In this document: piece after piece, positions 1 to 6,801 of the stretch
Position numbering within the stretch: the first letter of the stretch is position 1
Layout: each line of letters opens with the position of its first letter
Source of the DNA: Agreia sp. PsM10
GTDB taxonomy: Bacteria; Actinomycetota; Actinomycetes; Actinomycetales; Microbacteriaceae
DNA: 64,000 nucleotides
NCBI RefSeq assembly: GCF_030433855.1
Contig: NZ_JARUXC010000016.1
Location: 22,979-86,978, forward strand
Direction: 5' to 3'
Made by a program: the position numbers and the translations under genes
The notes under the pieces: generated by a model
Databases searched by the model: none
What the model was told of the DNA's origin: nothing
The model's input: the letters and a program-made list of their open reading frames with translations, nothing else

Positions 1-1
1 C

Positions 2-226
2 GCGCCGCAGGGGCCGCAGCGGATGCTCTTCGCGCCGGATCTCGTGGGGACCTCGGAGGAGATCGCCGATGCGCTGCGGGCTCACGCGGGATATCGAGCC
101 GTCGACGAGGTCGTCTTTGCGCTGCCGTTCACACTCGAACACGACGACGACGTGCAGATCCTCACCGACATCGCCACCATTCTCGCGCCTCTCCTAGGCT
201 GGGAATCTCCGCACAAATCAGACTGA
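2..226 (+). CDS. LLM class flavin-dependent oxidoreductase, C-terminal fragment
   Basis: The gene enters from the left edge; only its last 74 codons are visible, read in the frame starting at base 2. The end has the pattern of the last beta-alpha unit of luciferase-like (bacterial luciferase/F420-dependent) monooxygenases: a GTSEEIADAL helix start, where the family checks a phosphate- or flavin-side loop, then a VVFALPF strand and a closing helix ending in PLLGW. Substrate and cofactor cannot be told from this part. A hairpin without a U-run follows at 247-264. The family call is likely; the exact role is unknown. Confidence 0.6.
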   Translation, partial: APQGPQRMLFAPDLVGTSEEIADALRAHAGYRAVDEVVFALPFTLEHDDDVQILTDIATILAPLLGWESPHKSD

Positions 227-246
227 AGAGCCCCATGTCAAGCCCT

Positions 247-264
247 GTGCCCCGAATGGGGCAC
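247..264. terminator. hairpin after the oxidoreductase gene
   Basis: GTGCCCC and GGGGCAC form a perfect 7-bp GC-rich stem around a GAAT loop, 20 bases after the stop codon at 226. There is no T-run, so termination would be weak or need Rho; it could also only protect the 3' end. Confidence 0.45.
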
Positions 265-335
265 GAGCGCTAGTGTCTTGGCTGCAGTAGTCGAAATCCG
301 TCTGCTGCACTACACAGTGCATTGGAGAGACAGTC

Positions 336-608
336 ATGAGCTTTCTCGGTTTTCTTCTTCTCGGTCTGATCGCGGGCGCAATCGCTAAGGCGATTCTTCC
401 GGGCAAGCAGGGTGGCGGCTGGGTCATCACCCTCATCCTCGGTGTCGTCGGTGCCCTCATCGGTGGATGGATCGGCAACGCTGTCTTCGGCGTCGACATG
501 GGTGGTTTCTTTGACATTCGGTCGTGGCTGCTCGCCATCGGTGGTTCGATCGTTGTGCTTCTCATCTACGGCCTCATCGTGGGTCGCGGAAGCCGCAGCC
601 GCGCGTAA
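336..608 (+). CDS. GlsB/YeaQ/YmgE family stress-response membrane protein
   Basis: A 90-residue, very hydrophobic protein of the transglycosylase-associated (GlsB/YeaQ/YmgE) family. Three glycine-rich membrane segments are visible: residues about 3-22 (GLIAGAIAKAILPG), 28-50 (ILGVVGALIGGWIGNAVFG) and 60-82, followed by a basic tail RGSRSRA. Length and pattern match the family, whose members are induced by envelope or acid stress but whose biochemical role is not established. The ATG has GGAGAGA 8 nt upstream. A 6-bp inverted repeat TGCACT-ACAC-AGTGCA at 306-321 lies just before the ribosome binding site and could be a regulatory hairpin. It appears to be a single-gene unit, closed by the hairpin at 626-660. 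Confidence 0.85.
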   Translation: MSFLGFLLLGLIAGAIAKAILPGKQGGGWVITLILGVVGALIGGWIGNAVFGVDMGGFFDIRSWLLAIGGSIVVLLIYGLIVGRGSRSRA

Positions 609-625
609 CGCGCCAACACACGCTC

Positions 626-660
626 GAAACGCCTCGGCCCCTTGTGGGTCGGGGCGTTTC
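626..660 (+). terminator. terminator-like hairpin after glsB-type gene
   Basis: GAAACGCC (626-633) pairs perfectly with GGCGTTTC (653-660) around an 18-19 nt loop. It starts 18 bases after the stop codon. A short T-poor tail (GTCGTT) follows, so it is an imperfect intrinsic terminator. Confidence 0.55.
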
Positions 661-685
661 GTCGTTAAGCCGGGCGTCGGCATCC

Positions 686-758
686 AATTCGCGATATATC
701 TTGACTGGATCACAATTCGCGATATATCTTGAGATCAATCAACGCGATATATCGCGTT
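686..758 (+). promoter_or_regulatory. promoter and triple operator of the DUF4097-PadR operon
   Basis: Three copies of a CGCGATATATC core lie in 73 bases: 686-704, 714-732 and 741-758. Copies 1 and 2 are identical over 19 bases, and copy 3 is the perfect 18-bp palindrome AACGCGATATATCGCGTT. A promoter fits inside the array: -35 TTGACT at 701-706 and -10 TATATC at 723-728, 16 bp apart. Because the second copy covers the -10 and the third lies just downstream, a bound dimer would block transcription. The obvious candidate is the PadR-type repressor encoded by the second gene, which would make this an autoregulatory site; the protein-DNA link is inference. Confidence 0.75.
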
Positions 759-779
759 CTCGACCTCAAGGAGAATTTC

Positions 780-1670
780 ATGGCCATCGAGAAGTGGCTG
801 GTCACCGGCCCCAAAGTCATCGACCTCGAACTCGTGCGTTCGGTCAAGATCAGCCTCATCGGCGGCAAGATCGACGTGATCGCCCACGATGAGCCCGGCG
901 CCCGCGTCGAGGTGCATTCTGTCTCGGGGAGAGACCTCAAGGTCTCTATCGACGGCGACGTGCTCGAGATCGACCACCCGCAGCTCAGCTGGGAGAACTT
1001 CATCGAGGTCTTCAAGTCGTTCAAGGGCAACGCGAAGGCCGACATCAGCATCATGATTCCGCGCGACGCGAGCCTGAAGTTCGGCGTCGTCAACGCCGGG
1101 GCCCTCATCTCGGGCCTGCGCACCGACGCCCGGGTCAACTCCGTGTCGGGTGACATCGTGATCGACGACATCGTCGGCGACCTCGACATCAACACCGTCA
1201 GCGGCGAGATCTCTGTGAGCGACCAGGAGGGCGTGCTGAATGCGCACACCGTCACCGGCGACATCACGGTCACCGGCGCGCTGCGCAAGTTCTCCGCCGA
1301 CGGGGTCTCCGGTGCCGTGTTCCTCGACCTCACCGGCGTTCCCGAGGAGATCAGCAACAACACGGTCAGCGGTGACCTCACGGTGCGCCTCGACCAGGAT
1401 GTTCCGGCGCGCTTCACCCTCAACAGCGTGAGCGGCACGCTGCAGGTCGACTCGACCATCACCCGCGGAACCCGCGGCCGCGGCTTCAACCACACGTCGG
1501 GCACCCTCGACACGAAGTGGGTCGAGGTGCGCGCGAACTCGGTGTCGGGCGACATCACGTCGGTGCGACGCGCGACCGTCGGGGCATCGAACGTTCCGTC
1601 ATCGGGCGTGTTCGACGCACCCGTCGACGATGCCGCGCCGTTCGACGCACCGGAGGGGGAATCCCTGTGA
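780..1670 (+). CDS. DUF4097 family beta-strand repeat protein
   Basis: A 296-residue protein with no signal peptide or membrane segment. Its middle part repeats a V(S/T)G(D/E)I unit about every 18-20 residues (VNSVSGDIVI, INTVSGEISV, AHTVTGDITV, NNTVSGDLTV, LNSVSGTLQV, ANSVSGDITS), the pattern of DUF4097 (putative adhesin-like) right-handed beta-helix or solenoid proteins. The ATG at 780 was chosen over an upstream TTG because AAGGAG sits 6 nt before it. The gene overlaps padR by 4 bp (GTGA), a pairing often seen for DUF4097 with PadR regulators. Biochemical role unknown; it may hold an envelope-stress function or modulate the regulator. Confidence 0.8.
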   Translation: MAIEKWLVTGPKVIDLELVRSVKISLIGGKIDVIAHDEPGARVEVHSVSGRDLKVSIDGDVLEIDHPQLSWENFIEVFKSFKGNAKADISIMIPRDASLKFGVVNAGALISGLRTDARVNSVSGDIVIDDIVGDLDINTVSGEISVSDQEGVLNAHTVTGDITVTGALRKFSADGVSGAVFLDLTGVPEEISNNTVSGDLTVRLDQDVPARFTLNSVSGTLQVDSTITRGTRGRGFNHTSGTLDTKWVEVRANSVSGDITSVRRATVGASNVPSSGVFDAPVDDAAPFDAPEGESL

Positions 1671-2386
1671 CCCCCGTCTTCGGCCACGGCCACCTGCGGC
1701 TCTACCTGCTCAAGCTGCTCGACGAGTCGCCCAAGCACGGCTACGAATTGATCCAGGCTCTCAGCGAGCGCTTCGGCGGCACCTACGCGCCGAGCGCGGG
1801 CACGATCTACCCTCGGCTCGCGAAGCTCGAAGACGAGGGGCTGGTCACCAAGACCGCCGACGGCCGCAAGACCGTCTACGAGATCACCGAGGTCGGGCGC
1901 GCAGAACTCGCCGCTCGCGAGGGTGAGCTCACCTCGATCGAGAACGACCTCACCGACAGTGTTCGCCGGCTCGCCGACGAGGTGCGCTCGGGTGTAGGCG
2001 AGGCGATGAAGAGCCTGCGGGCCGATCTCGCTTCGGCCGCGCGCCAGGCGCGTGAGGCGACGGATGCGACGAGCCAGTCGTACTCGTCGTGGTTCGCCTT
2101 CGATTCCACTCAGGATTCGCCCACTCACGGTGCGAAGGGCGAGACGCCCGCCGACGAGACGGCCGGTCCCGCAGACGAGACGCCGGCGTCGGCCGACGCG
2201 TCGCGGGATGCGAGTCGCAACGAGATCCGCGACGTCGACATCGCGCTGGCCGAGTTCCGCCAGTCGGTGCGCACAGCACTCCGATCGAGCGGGGCGAGGG
2301 GAACCGTGCCCGCGGGCACGGCCGCCGCATTCGCCCGCCGCCTCGACGAGGTGCGCGCATCCCTTCTCGACGACCTGAAGAAGTAG
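1667..2386 (+). CDS. PadR family transcriptional regulator with long C-terminal extension
   Basis: A 239-residue protein. Residues 1-95 are a PadR winged helix: LRLYLLKLLDESPKHGYELI (helices 1-2), GTYAPSAGTIYPRLAKLEDE (recognition helix) and a wing with TVYEITEVGR. A helical segment follows, then an Ala/Asp/Glu-rich, probably disordered stretch (about 140-185) and a final helix. The family usually has a shorter C-terminal dimerisation domain, so this tail is an extension. The start is the GTG at 1667, overlapping the upstream stop, with GGAGGGGGA before it. It likely represses its own operon through the repeats at 686-758. Confidence 0.88.
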   Translation: MTPVFGHGHLRLYLLKLLDESPKHGYELIQALSERFGGTYAPSAGTIYPRLAKLEDEGLVTKTADGRKTVYEITEVGRAELAAREGELTSIENDLTDSVRRLADEVRSGVGEAMKSLRADLASAARQAREATDATSQSYSSWFAFDSTQDSPTHGAKGETPADETAGPADETPASADASRDASRNEIRDVDIALAEFRQSVRTALRSSGARGTVPAGTAAAFARRLDEVRASLLDDLKK

Positions 2387-2415
2387 CCGCCGAGGCGGAG
2401 GTTCGTCGGGCGGCT
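2385..2415. terminator. bidirectional hairpin between convergent genes
   Basis: AGCCGCC (2385-2391) pairs with GGCGGCT (2409-2415), a 7-bp perfect stem that overlaps the stop codons of padR (+) and the YqhA-type gene (-). It probably serves both, although neither side has a clear T-run. Confidence 0.5.
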
Positions 2416-3175
2416 AGCGCTGCTCGACGAACTTTCCGTCGATGATGTAGCCCGACACGGCGACGGCGCCCTGCGGCACGGCCGACGGATCGATCGGCTC
2501 GACGACCTGGTCCGAAGGCTTGTGCGTCAGGCTGCGGGCGCCGGCGCCGTGGTTCTGGGACATGCGGTCGATGAACGCGAGTGCGATGGCCGAGAGGATG
2601 AACACGACGTGGATCATCACCTGCCAGAAGACGCCGTCTGAGGTGTAGCGGTCTTCCTCGCCCGTCTCGGACGTGGCGTTGGGGGCGCCGAGATCGTTGA
2701 CCTCGATGAACGTCTTTAGCAGGTGGATCGATGAGATGCCGATGATGGCCATGGCCAGCTTGACCTTGAGTACATTCGCGTTGACGTGCGAGAGCCATTC
2801 CGGCTGGTCGGGGTGGCCCTCGATGTCGATCTTCGAGACGAAGGTCTCGTAGCCGCCGATGATGACCATGATGAGCAGGTTCGCGATCATCACCACGTCG
2901 ATGAGACCGAGCACCGACAGCATGATCACTGATTCCTCGATGTGCAGCGGGTCTTTCAGCACGGTCTCGATGAGGTGCACGAGTTCGATCACGAAGACCA
3001 CGACGTAGACCAGCTGCGCGATGATCAGGCCCAGGTAGAGGGGCGCTTGCAGCCAGCGGCTGAAGAAGATGAGGTAGCCGACCGACTTGACCCACGCGGT
3101 CTGCGGTCGGTACTGGCGTTGCTTGGACGGACTCTGTTGGTACGGGGTGGCGGTGGTCTGCGGGCTGCTGGCCAA
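2414..3175 (-). CDS. YqhA/UPF0114 (TIGR00645-like) membrane protein
   Basis: A 253-residue integral membrane protein. After a Gln/Ser-rich N-terminus it shows the family core: KSVGYLIFFSRWLQAPLYLGL near residues 30-50, a long hydrophobic segment VVFVIELVHLIETVL, SVIMLSVLGLIDVVMIANLL with the conserved acidic residue in the helix, and VKLAMAIIGISSIHLLKTFI. A fourth segment (MIHVVFILSAIALAFIDRM) precedes a soluble tail. The family is conserved but has no established function. The start is a TTG at 3175, supported by AGGAG 6-7 nt upstream; no ATG lies nearby. The gene diverges from the riboswitch-controlled terC, with about 60 bp between the TTG and the riboswitch start. Confidence 0.8.
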   Translation of the reverse strand: MASSPQTTATPYQQSPSKQRQYRPQTAWVKSVGYLIFFSRWLQAPLYLGLIIAQLVYVVVFVIELVHLIETVLKDPLHIEESVIMLSVLGLIDVVMIANLLIMVIIGGYETFVSKIDIEGHPDQPEWLSHVNANVLKVKLAMAIIGISSIHLLKTFIEVNDLGAPNATSETGEEDRYTSDGVFWQVMIHVVFILSAIALAFIDRMSQNHGAGARSLTHKPSDQVVEPIDPSAVPQGAVAVSGYIIDGKFVEQR

Positions 3176-3225
3176 GGGGGTCTCCTGAATATCGGTCTGG
3201 GCGGAATCCTAGCGGCAGCATCCTG

Positions 3226-3360
3226 TAACATCGCCTGAAGAAGGGGAGTATCCCACCTTCATCGCAGTCGTCAGTACGATCCCCATCGCCGCGGGTCCGT
3301 TGCGGTGGCGTGACCGGCCTGGCCGGGGTCGCGCGGGAGAGACTTTCGGTCGCTCGGCGT
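3226..3360 (+). promoter_or_regulatory. yybP-ykoY (manganese) riboswitch upstream of terC
   Basis: The leader of the TerC gene carries the conserved blocks of the yybP-ykoY family in order: AAGGGGAGTA at 3241-3250, then GTCGTCAGTACG around 3268-3279, then GAGAGACTTTCGG at 3338-3350, joined by GC-rich stems. The -10 hexamer TAACAT at 3226-3231 puts the transcription start a few bases before the first block. yybP-ykoY RNAs are established Mn2+ sensors that commonly sit upstream of TerC/Alx-type and other Mn exporters. The helper stem GACCTTTCGG-like pairing just before the ATG at 3393 suggests control at translation, but that is inference. Confidence 0.8.
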
Positions 3361-3392
3361 ACCCGCCATCCCGAAAGGTCACACTCCCTCCC

Positions 3393-4502
3393 ATGCCTGC
3401 CACGCTCAACCTCCCGGTCTGGTTCGAAGTCGGATCCCTCGTCATCCTGACGTTGATCCTCGTCGTCGACCTTCTGCTCGTGCTCAAGCGGCCGCACATC
3501 CCCTCGGCCAAGGAGTCGACGCTCTGGGTGGTGTTCTACGTCGGCCTCGCGCTGGTGTTCGCCCTGCTGATGCTGATCTTCGCCGACGGCGAGCACGCGG
3601 GGCAGTTCCTGGCAGGCTGGCTCACCGAGTACAGCCTCTCGATCGACAACCTGTTCGTCTTCATCATCATCATGGCGCGGTTCAAGGTGCCGAAGAAGCT
3701 GCAGCAGGAGGCCCTGATGGTGGGCATCCTGATCGCGCTCGTGCTTCGGGGCATCTTCATCCTCCTGGGCGCACAGCTCATCGAGAACTTCAGCTGGATC
3801 TTCTACATCTTCGGCGCCTTCCTGCTCTACACGGCGTGGCAGCAGGCCTTCTCGAAGCACGACGACGCCGACGACGGCGAGAGCCGGCTCATCCGCTACC
3901 TGCGCCGCCACATCTCCATCTCGAACGACTTCGACGGCGCGAAGGTGCGTACCCGCGTCGACGGCAAGAAGATCTTCACTCCGATGCTCATCGTCTTCAT
4001 CGCCCTGGGCTCGACCGACCTGCTGTTCGCCCTCGATTCGATCCCGGCCATCTTCGGCATCACGACCAGCCCGTTCATCGTCTTCACCGCCAACGTCTTC
4101 GCCCTCATGGGTCTGCGTCAGCTGTACTTCCTGCTCGGCGGGCTCCTCGAGAAGCTCATCTACCTGCACTACGGAATCGCCTTCATCCTGGCCTTCATCG
4201 GCTTCAAGCTGGTGGCGCACGCACTGCACGAGAACGAGCTGCCGTTCATCAACGGCGGCGAGCACATCGAGTGGGCTCCCGACATCTCGACGTGGACCTC
4301 GCTCGCCGTCATCATCGGCTCGATGGCCGTGGCCACCGTCGCGAGCCTGATCGCCATGCGCCGCGAGGCCCGTCGATCGGATGCCGCACCCGCGGGTGCT
4401 CCGGTCGCCGGTCCGGCGGGCACGGCTCCGACGCGGGTCGTGGATGCTCCGGTCGACGCCGTCGACGAGAAGTCCGATACCGACGGCGCGCCGCGCGCCT
4501 GA
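3393..4502 (+). CDS. TerC/Alx family membrane protein, probable Mn2+ exporter
   Basis: A 369-residue polytopic protein. It has about eight membrane segments and the family's charged intramembrane motifs: EYSLSIDNLFVFIIIM near residues 78-93 and GSTDLLFALDSIPAIFG near 205-221. A polar linker (SKHDDADDGES) separates two halves, and the C-terminal 50 residues are Ala/Asp-rich and soluble. TerC-family proteins move manganese or supply it to exported enzymes; the riboswitch in the leader supports that role. The ATG at 3393 was chosen because it follows the riboswitch and starts just before the first membrane helix; an upstream in-frame ATG at 3300 lies inside the RNA. No tellurite operon surrounds it. 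Confidence 0.9.
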   Translation: MPATLNLPVWFEVGSLVILTLILVVDLLLVLKRPHIPSAKESTLWVVFYVGLALVFALLMLIFADGEHAGQFLAGWLTEYSLSIDNLFVFIIIMARFKVPKKLQQEALMVGILIALVLRGIFILLGAQLIENFSWIFYIFGAFLLYTAWQQAFSKHDDADDGESRLIRYLRRHISISNDFDGAKVRTRVDGKKIFTPMLIVFIALGSTDLLFALDSIPAIFGITTSPFIVFTANVFALMGLRQLYFLLGGLLEKLIYLHYGIAFILAFIGFKLVAHALHENELPFINGGEHIEWAPDISTWTSLAVIIGSMAVATVASLIAMRREARRSDAAPAGAPVAGPAGTAPTRVVDAPVDAVDEKSDTDGAPRA

Positions 4503-4552
4503 CCACCGCCGCCGGGAATGCCCGGGAGGATCGCGAGTGTTACCCTAGACGG

Positions 4553-4603
4553 ATGCTGTCTGGTCGACTTCTTCTTGGTTGCCGCGACGAGTCCTCGTTC
4601 TAA
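4553..4603 (+). CDS. leucine-rich leader peptide upstream of leuCD
   Basis: A 16-residue open frame, MLSGRLLLGCRDESSF, with four leucines including three consecutive CTT codons. CTT is a rare choice in this GC-rich genome, where CTC and CTG dominate, and that suits a stalling signal. It appears to be leaderless, since its ATG is 6 nt from the -10. The first arm of the downstream hairpin is inside its coding end. Its likely job is to sense charged tRNA-Leu for leuCD expression, not to make a functional protein. It is too short to find by homology, so the call rests on position and composition. Confidence 0.65.
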   Translation: MLSGRLLLGCRDESSF

Positions 4604-4621
4604 GGCCTCACCTCGTCGCGG
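4582..4621 (+). terminator. attenuator hairpin overlapping the leader stop codon
   Basis: CCGCGACGAG (4582-4591) pairs perfectly with CTCGTCGCGG (4612-4621). The leader TAA (4601-4603) lies in the loop, so a ribosome finishing the leader would cover the left arm. It is 49 nt before the leuC ATG. A typical U-tract is missing. Confidence 0.55.
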
Positions 4622-4670
4622 AGTGTGTCATGGGCTCTCGCAAGCAGATTCGTAAGAGAAGGCATCACTC

Positions 4671-6182
4671 ATGAGCAATGCAGAAGCACCCGCCGCGAAA
4701 CGCGGCAAGACCCTGGCCGAGAAGGTCTGGGAAGATCACCTCGTCGTCAAGGGCGAAGACGGCACCCCCGACCTCATCTACATCGACCTGCACCTGGTGC
4801 ACGAGGTCACGAGCCCCCAGGCGTTCGATGGTCTGCGCGTCGCCGGTCGCCCCGTGCGTCGGCCCGACCTCACCATCGCGACCGAAGACCACAACACCCC
4901 CACGGCGGGCATCGACCGGCCCATCGCCGATCTGACCAGCCGCACGCAGATCGAGACGCTGCGTCGAAATGCCAAGGAATTCGGCATCCGACTGCACTCG
5001 CTCGGCGACGTCGAGCAGGGCATCGTGCACGTCGTCGGACCGCAGCTCGGCCTCACCATGCCCGGCATCACCGTGGTGTGCGGCGACTCGCACACGAGCA
5101 CGCACGGCGCGTTCGGGGCGATGGCGTTCGGCATCGGCACCAGCGAGGTCGAGCACGTCATGGCCACGCAGACGCTGCCGCTCAAGGCGTTCAAGACGAT
5201 GGCCATCACGGTCGAGGGCGAACTGCGCCCGGGAGTCACGGCGAAGGACATCATCCTCGCCGTGATCGCCAAGATCTCCACGGGCGGTGGCCAGGGCTAC
5301 GTGCTCGAGTACCGCGGCTCCGCAATCCGCTCCCTCTCGATGGAGGGACGCATGACGATCTGCAACATGTCGATCGAGGCCGGCGCACGCGCCGGCATGG
5401 TCGCACCCGACGAGACCACCTTCGAGTACCTCAAGGGCCGTCCCCACGCCCCCGAGGGCGAAGACTGGGACGCCGCCGTCGAGTACTGGAAGACACTGCG
5501 CACCGACGACGACGCCGTCTTCGACGCCGAGGTCTTCCTCGACGCGAACGAGCTCGAGCCGTTCGTCACCTGGGGCACCAACCCCGGCCAGGGCGTCTCG
5601 CTCTCGCAGCCGGTGCCCGACCCCGCCACCATCATCGATCCCAACGAGCGCGCCGCCGCCGAGCGTGCGCTCGAGTACATGGCCCTCGACGCCGGAACTC
5701 CCATGAAGGAGATCGCGGTCGACACCGTGTTCATCGGCTCGTGCACCAACTCGCGCATCGAAGACCTGCGCGCCGCTGCGGACATCGTGCGCGGACGCAC
5801 GAAGGCCGAGAACGTGCGCGTCATGGTCGTTCCGGGCTCTGCGCGCGTGCGCATCGAGGCCGAGGCCGAGGGGCTCGACAAGGTGTTCAAAGATTTCGGT
5901 GCCGACTGGCGCTTCGCCGGCTGCTCGATGTGCCTCGGCATGAACCCCGACCAGCTCGCCCCGGGCGAGCGCTGCGCGTCGACGTCGAACCGCAACTTCG
6001 AGGGTCGCCAGGGCAAGGGCGGGCGCACGCACCTCGTGTCGCCTCTCGTCGCGGCGGCCACCGCCGTTCGCGGAACGCTCTCGAGCCCGTGGGATCTCGC
6101 CGTCGATGACGCGAGGCTGGTGGATGCGGGCCCTTCGACGGGCTCAGGGAACGCAGGCTCAGGCAGCGGGAGGATTCTGTAA
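4671..6182 (+). CDS. leuC: 3-isopropylmalate dehydratase large subunit
   Basis: Isomerises 2-isopropylmalate to 3-isopropylmalate in leucine synthesis, as LeuCD with a [4Fe-4S] cluster in the cytoplasm. The 503-residue protein has the aconitase-family signatures: TEDHNTPT near residue 64, [25 protein letters not shown] (positions 139-163), the cluster cysteines in FIGSCTNSR (about 360) and [11 protein letters not shown] (about 420). The normal C-terminus GTLSSPWDL is reached near residue 478; the extra Gly/Ser tail is encoded partly by a REP-like repeat (6131-6152). The ATG follows AAGAGAAGG. Its stop overlaps the leuD start by one base (TAATG). Confidence 0.97.
   Translation: MSNAEAPAAKRGKTLAEKVWEDHLVVKGEDGTPDLIYIDLHLVHEVTSPQAFDGLRVAGRPVRRPDLTIATEDHNTPTAGIDRPIADLTSRTQIETLRRNAKEFGIRLHSLGDVEQGIVHVVGPQLGLTMPGITVVCGDSHTSTHGAFGAMAFGIGTSEVEHVMATQTLPLKAFKTMAITVEGELRPGVTAKDIILAVIAKISTGGGQGYVLEYRGSAIRSLSMEGRMTICNMSIEAGARAGMVAPDETTFEYLKGRPHAPEGEDWDAAVEYWKTLRTDDDAVFDAEVFLDANELEPFVTWGTNPGQGVSLSQPVPDPATIIDPNERAAAERALEYMALDAGTPMKEIAVDTVFIGSCTNSRIEDLRAAADIVRGRTKAENVRVMVVPGSARVRIEAEAEGLDKVFKDFGADWRFAGCSMCLGMNPDQLAPGERCASTSNRNFEGRQGKGGRTHLVSPLVAAATAVRGTLSSPWDLAVDDARLVDAGPSTGSGNAGSGSGRIL
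6131..6152 (+). repeat. REP-like repeat arm inside the 3' end of leuC
   Basis: A 22-base arm starting CCCTTCGACGGGCTCAGGGA that matches the right arm of the palindromes at 11063-11107 and 59173-59233. Here only one arm is present, and it is read through in frame as Pro-Ser-Thr-Gly-Ser-Gly-Asn, adding a non-conserved tail to LeuC. Confidence 0.8.
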
Positions 6183-6778
6183 TGGAGAAGGTATCCGTCA
6201 TCACGGGAGTCGCCGTTCCGCTCGAGCGGTCGAACATCGACACCGACCAGATCATCCCCGCCGTGTTCCTGAAGCGGGTCACCAAGACCGGCTTCGACGA
6301 CGCACTCTTCTACGGCTGGCGTCAAGACCCGGAGTTCGTGCTCAACCAGGAGCCCTACAAGACCGGGTCGGTGCTCGTCGCCGGCCCTGACTTCGGAACG
6401 GGCTCGTCGCGTGAGCACGCCGTCTGGGCGCTGCGCGACTACGGCTTCAAGGCCGTGCTCAGCGCGCGATTCGGCGACATCTTCCGGGGCAACTCGGGCA
6501 AGCAGGGGCTGCTCGCGGCCCAGCTCGCAGAGTCCGACATCGAGAAGATCTGGGCGTTGATCGACGCCCAGCCCGGTCTCGAGGTCACGGTCGATCTTCC
6601 GGCTAAAACGGTGACGGCGGGGGCGCTCACCGTGCCGTTCGAGATCGATGATTACACTCGATGGAGGCTTCTCGAAGGCCTCGACGACATCGGGCTCACC
6701 CTGCGCGACGAAGCGCGAATCACGGAGTTCGAGGGCCGCCGCGAAGGCTGGCGTCCGAAGACTCTCCCCGTTAAATAA
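6182..6778 (+). CDS. leuD: 3-isopropylmalate dehydratase small subunit
   Basis: Swivel-domain subunit of the LeuCD isomerase. The 198 residues show the family marks [15 protein letters not shown] near residue 18, [21 protein letters not shown] (positions 67-87) that binds the substrate, and [11 protein letters not shown]. It is full length and starts one base inside the leuC stop, so the two subunits are translationally coupled. The next gene, murA, starts 23 bp later and may share the transcript. Confidence 0.97.
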   Translation: MEKVSVITGVAVPLERSNIDTDQIIPAVFLKRVTKTGFDDALFYGWRQDPEFVLNQEPYKTGSVLVAGPDFGTGSSREHAVWALRDYGFKAVLSARFGDIFRGNSGKQGLLAAQLAESDIEKIWALIDAQPGLEVTVDLPAKTVTAGALTVPFEIDDYTRWRLLEGLDDIGLTLRDEARITEFEGRREGWRPKTLPVK

Positions 6779-6801
6779 CAGCAGTACAGGCGGTTACATC
6801 A

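Larger units (their letters stand above)
4541..4670 (+). promoter_or_regulatory. leucine attenuator region of leuCD
   Basis: The -10 hexamer TACCCT (4541-4546) lies 6 nt before the ATG of a 16-codon leader peptide rich in Leu codons. A 10-bp GC stem (4582-4621) overlaps the leader's stop codon. This is the layout of ribosome-mediated attenuation: the ribosome stalling at Leu codons would change folding downstream. Attenuation of leucine genes has been predicted for actinobacteria, mostly at leuA. There is no T-run after the stem, so the termination step is uncertain. Confidence 0.65.

Noticed and set aside
1950..4265. A long minus-strand open frame spanning padR to terC
   Set aside because: It overlaps three recognisable genes in other frames and has Arg/Asp-rich shadow composition.
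3393..4502. Tellurite resistance operon around terC
   Set aside because: No TerA/B/D/Z homologues are near, and the Mn riboswitch points to metal homeostasis.
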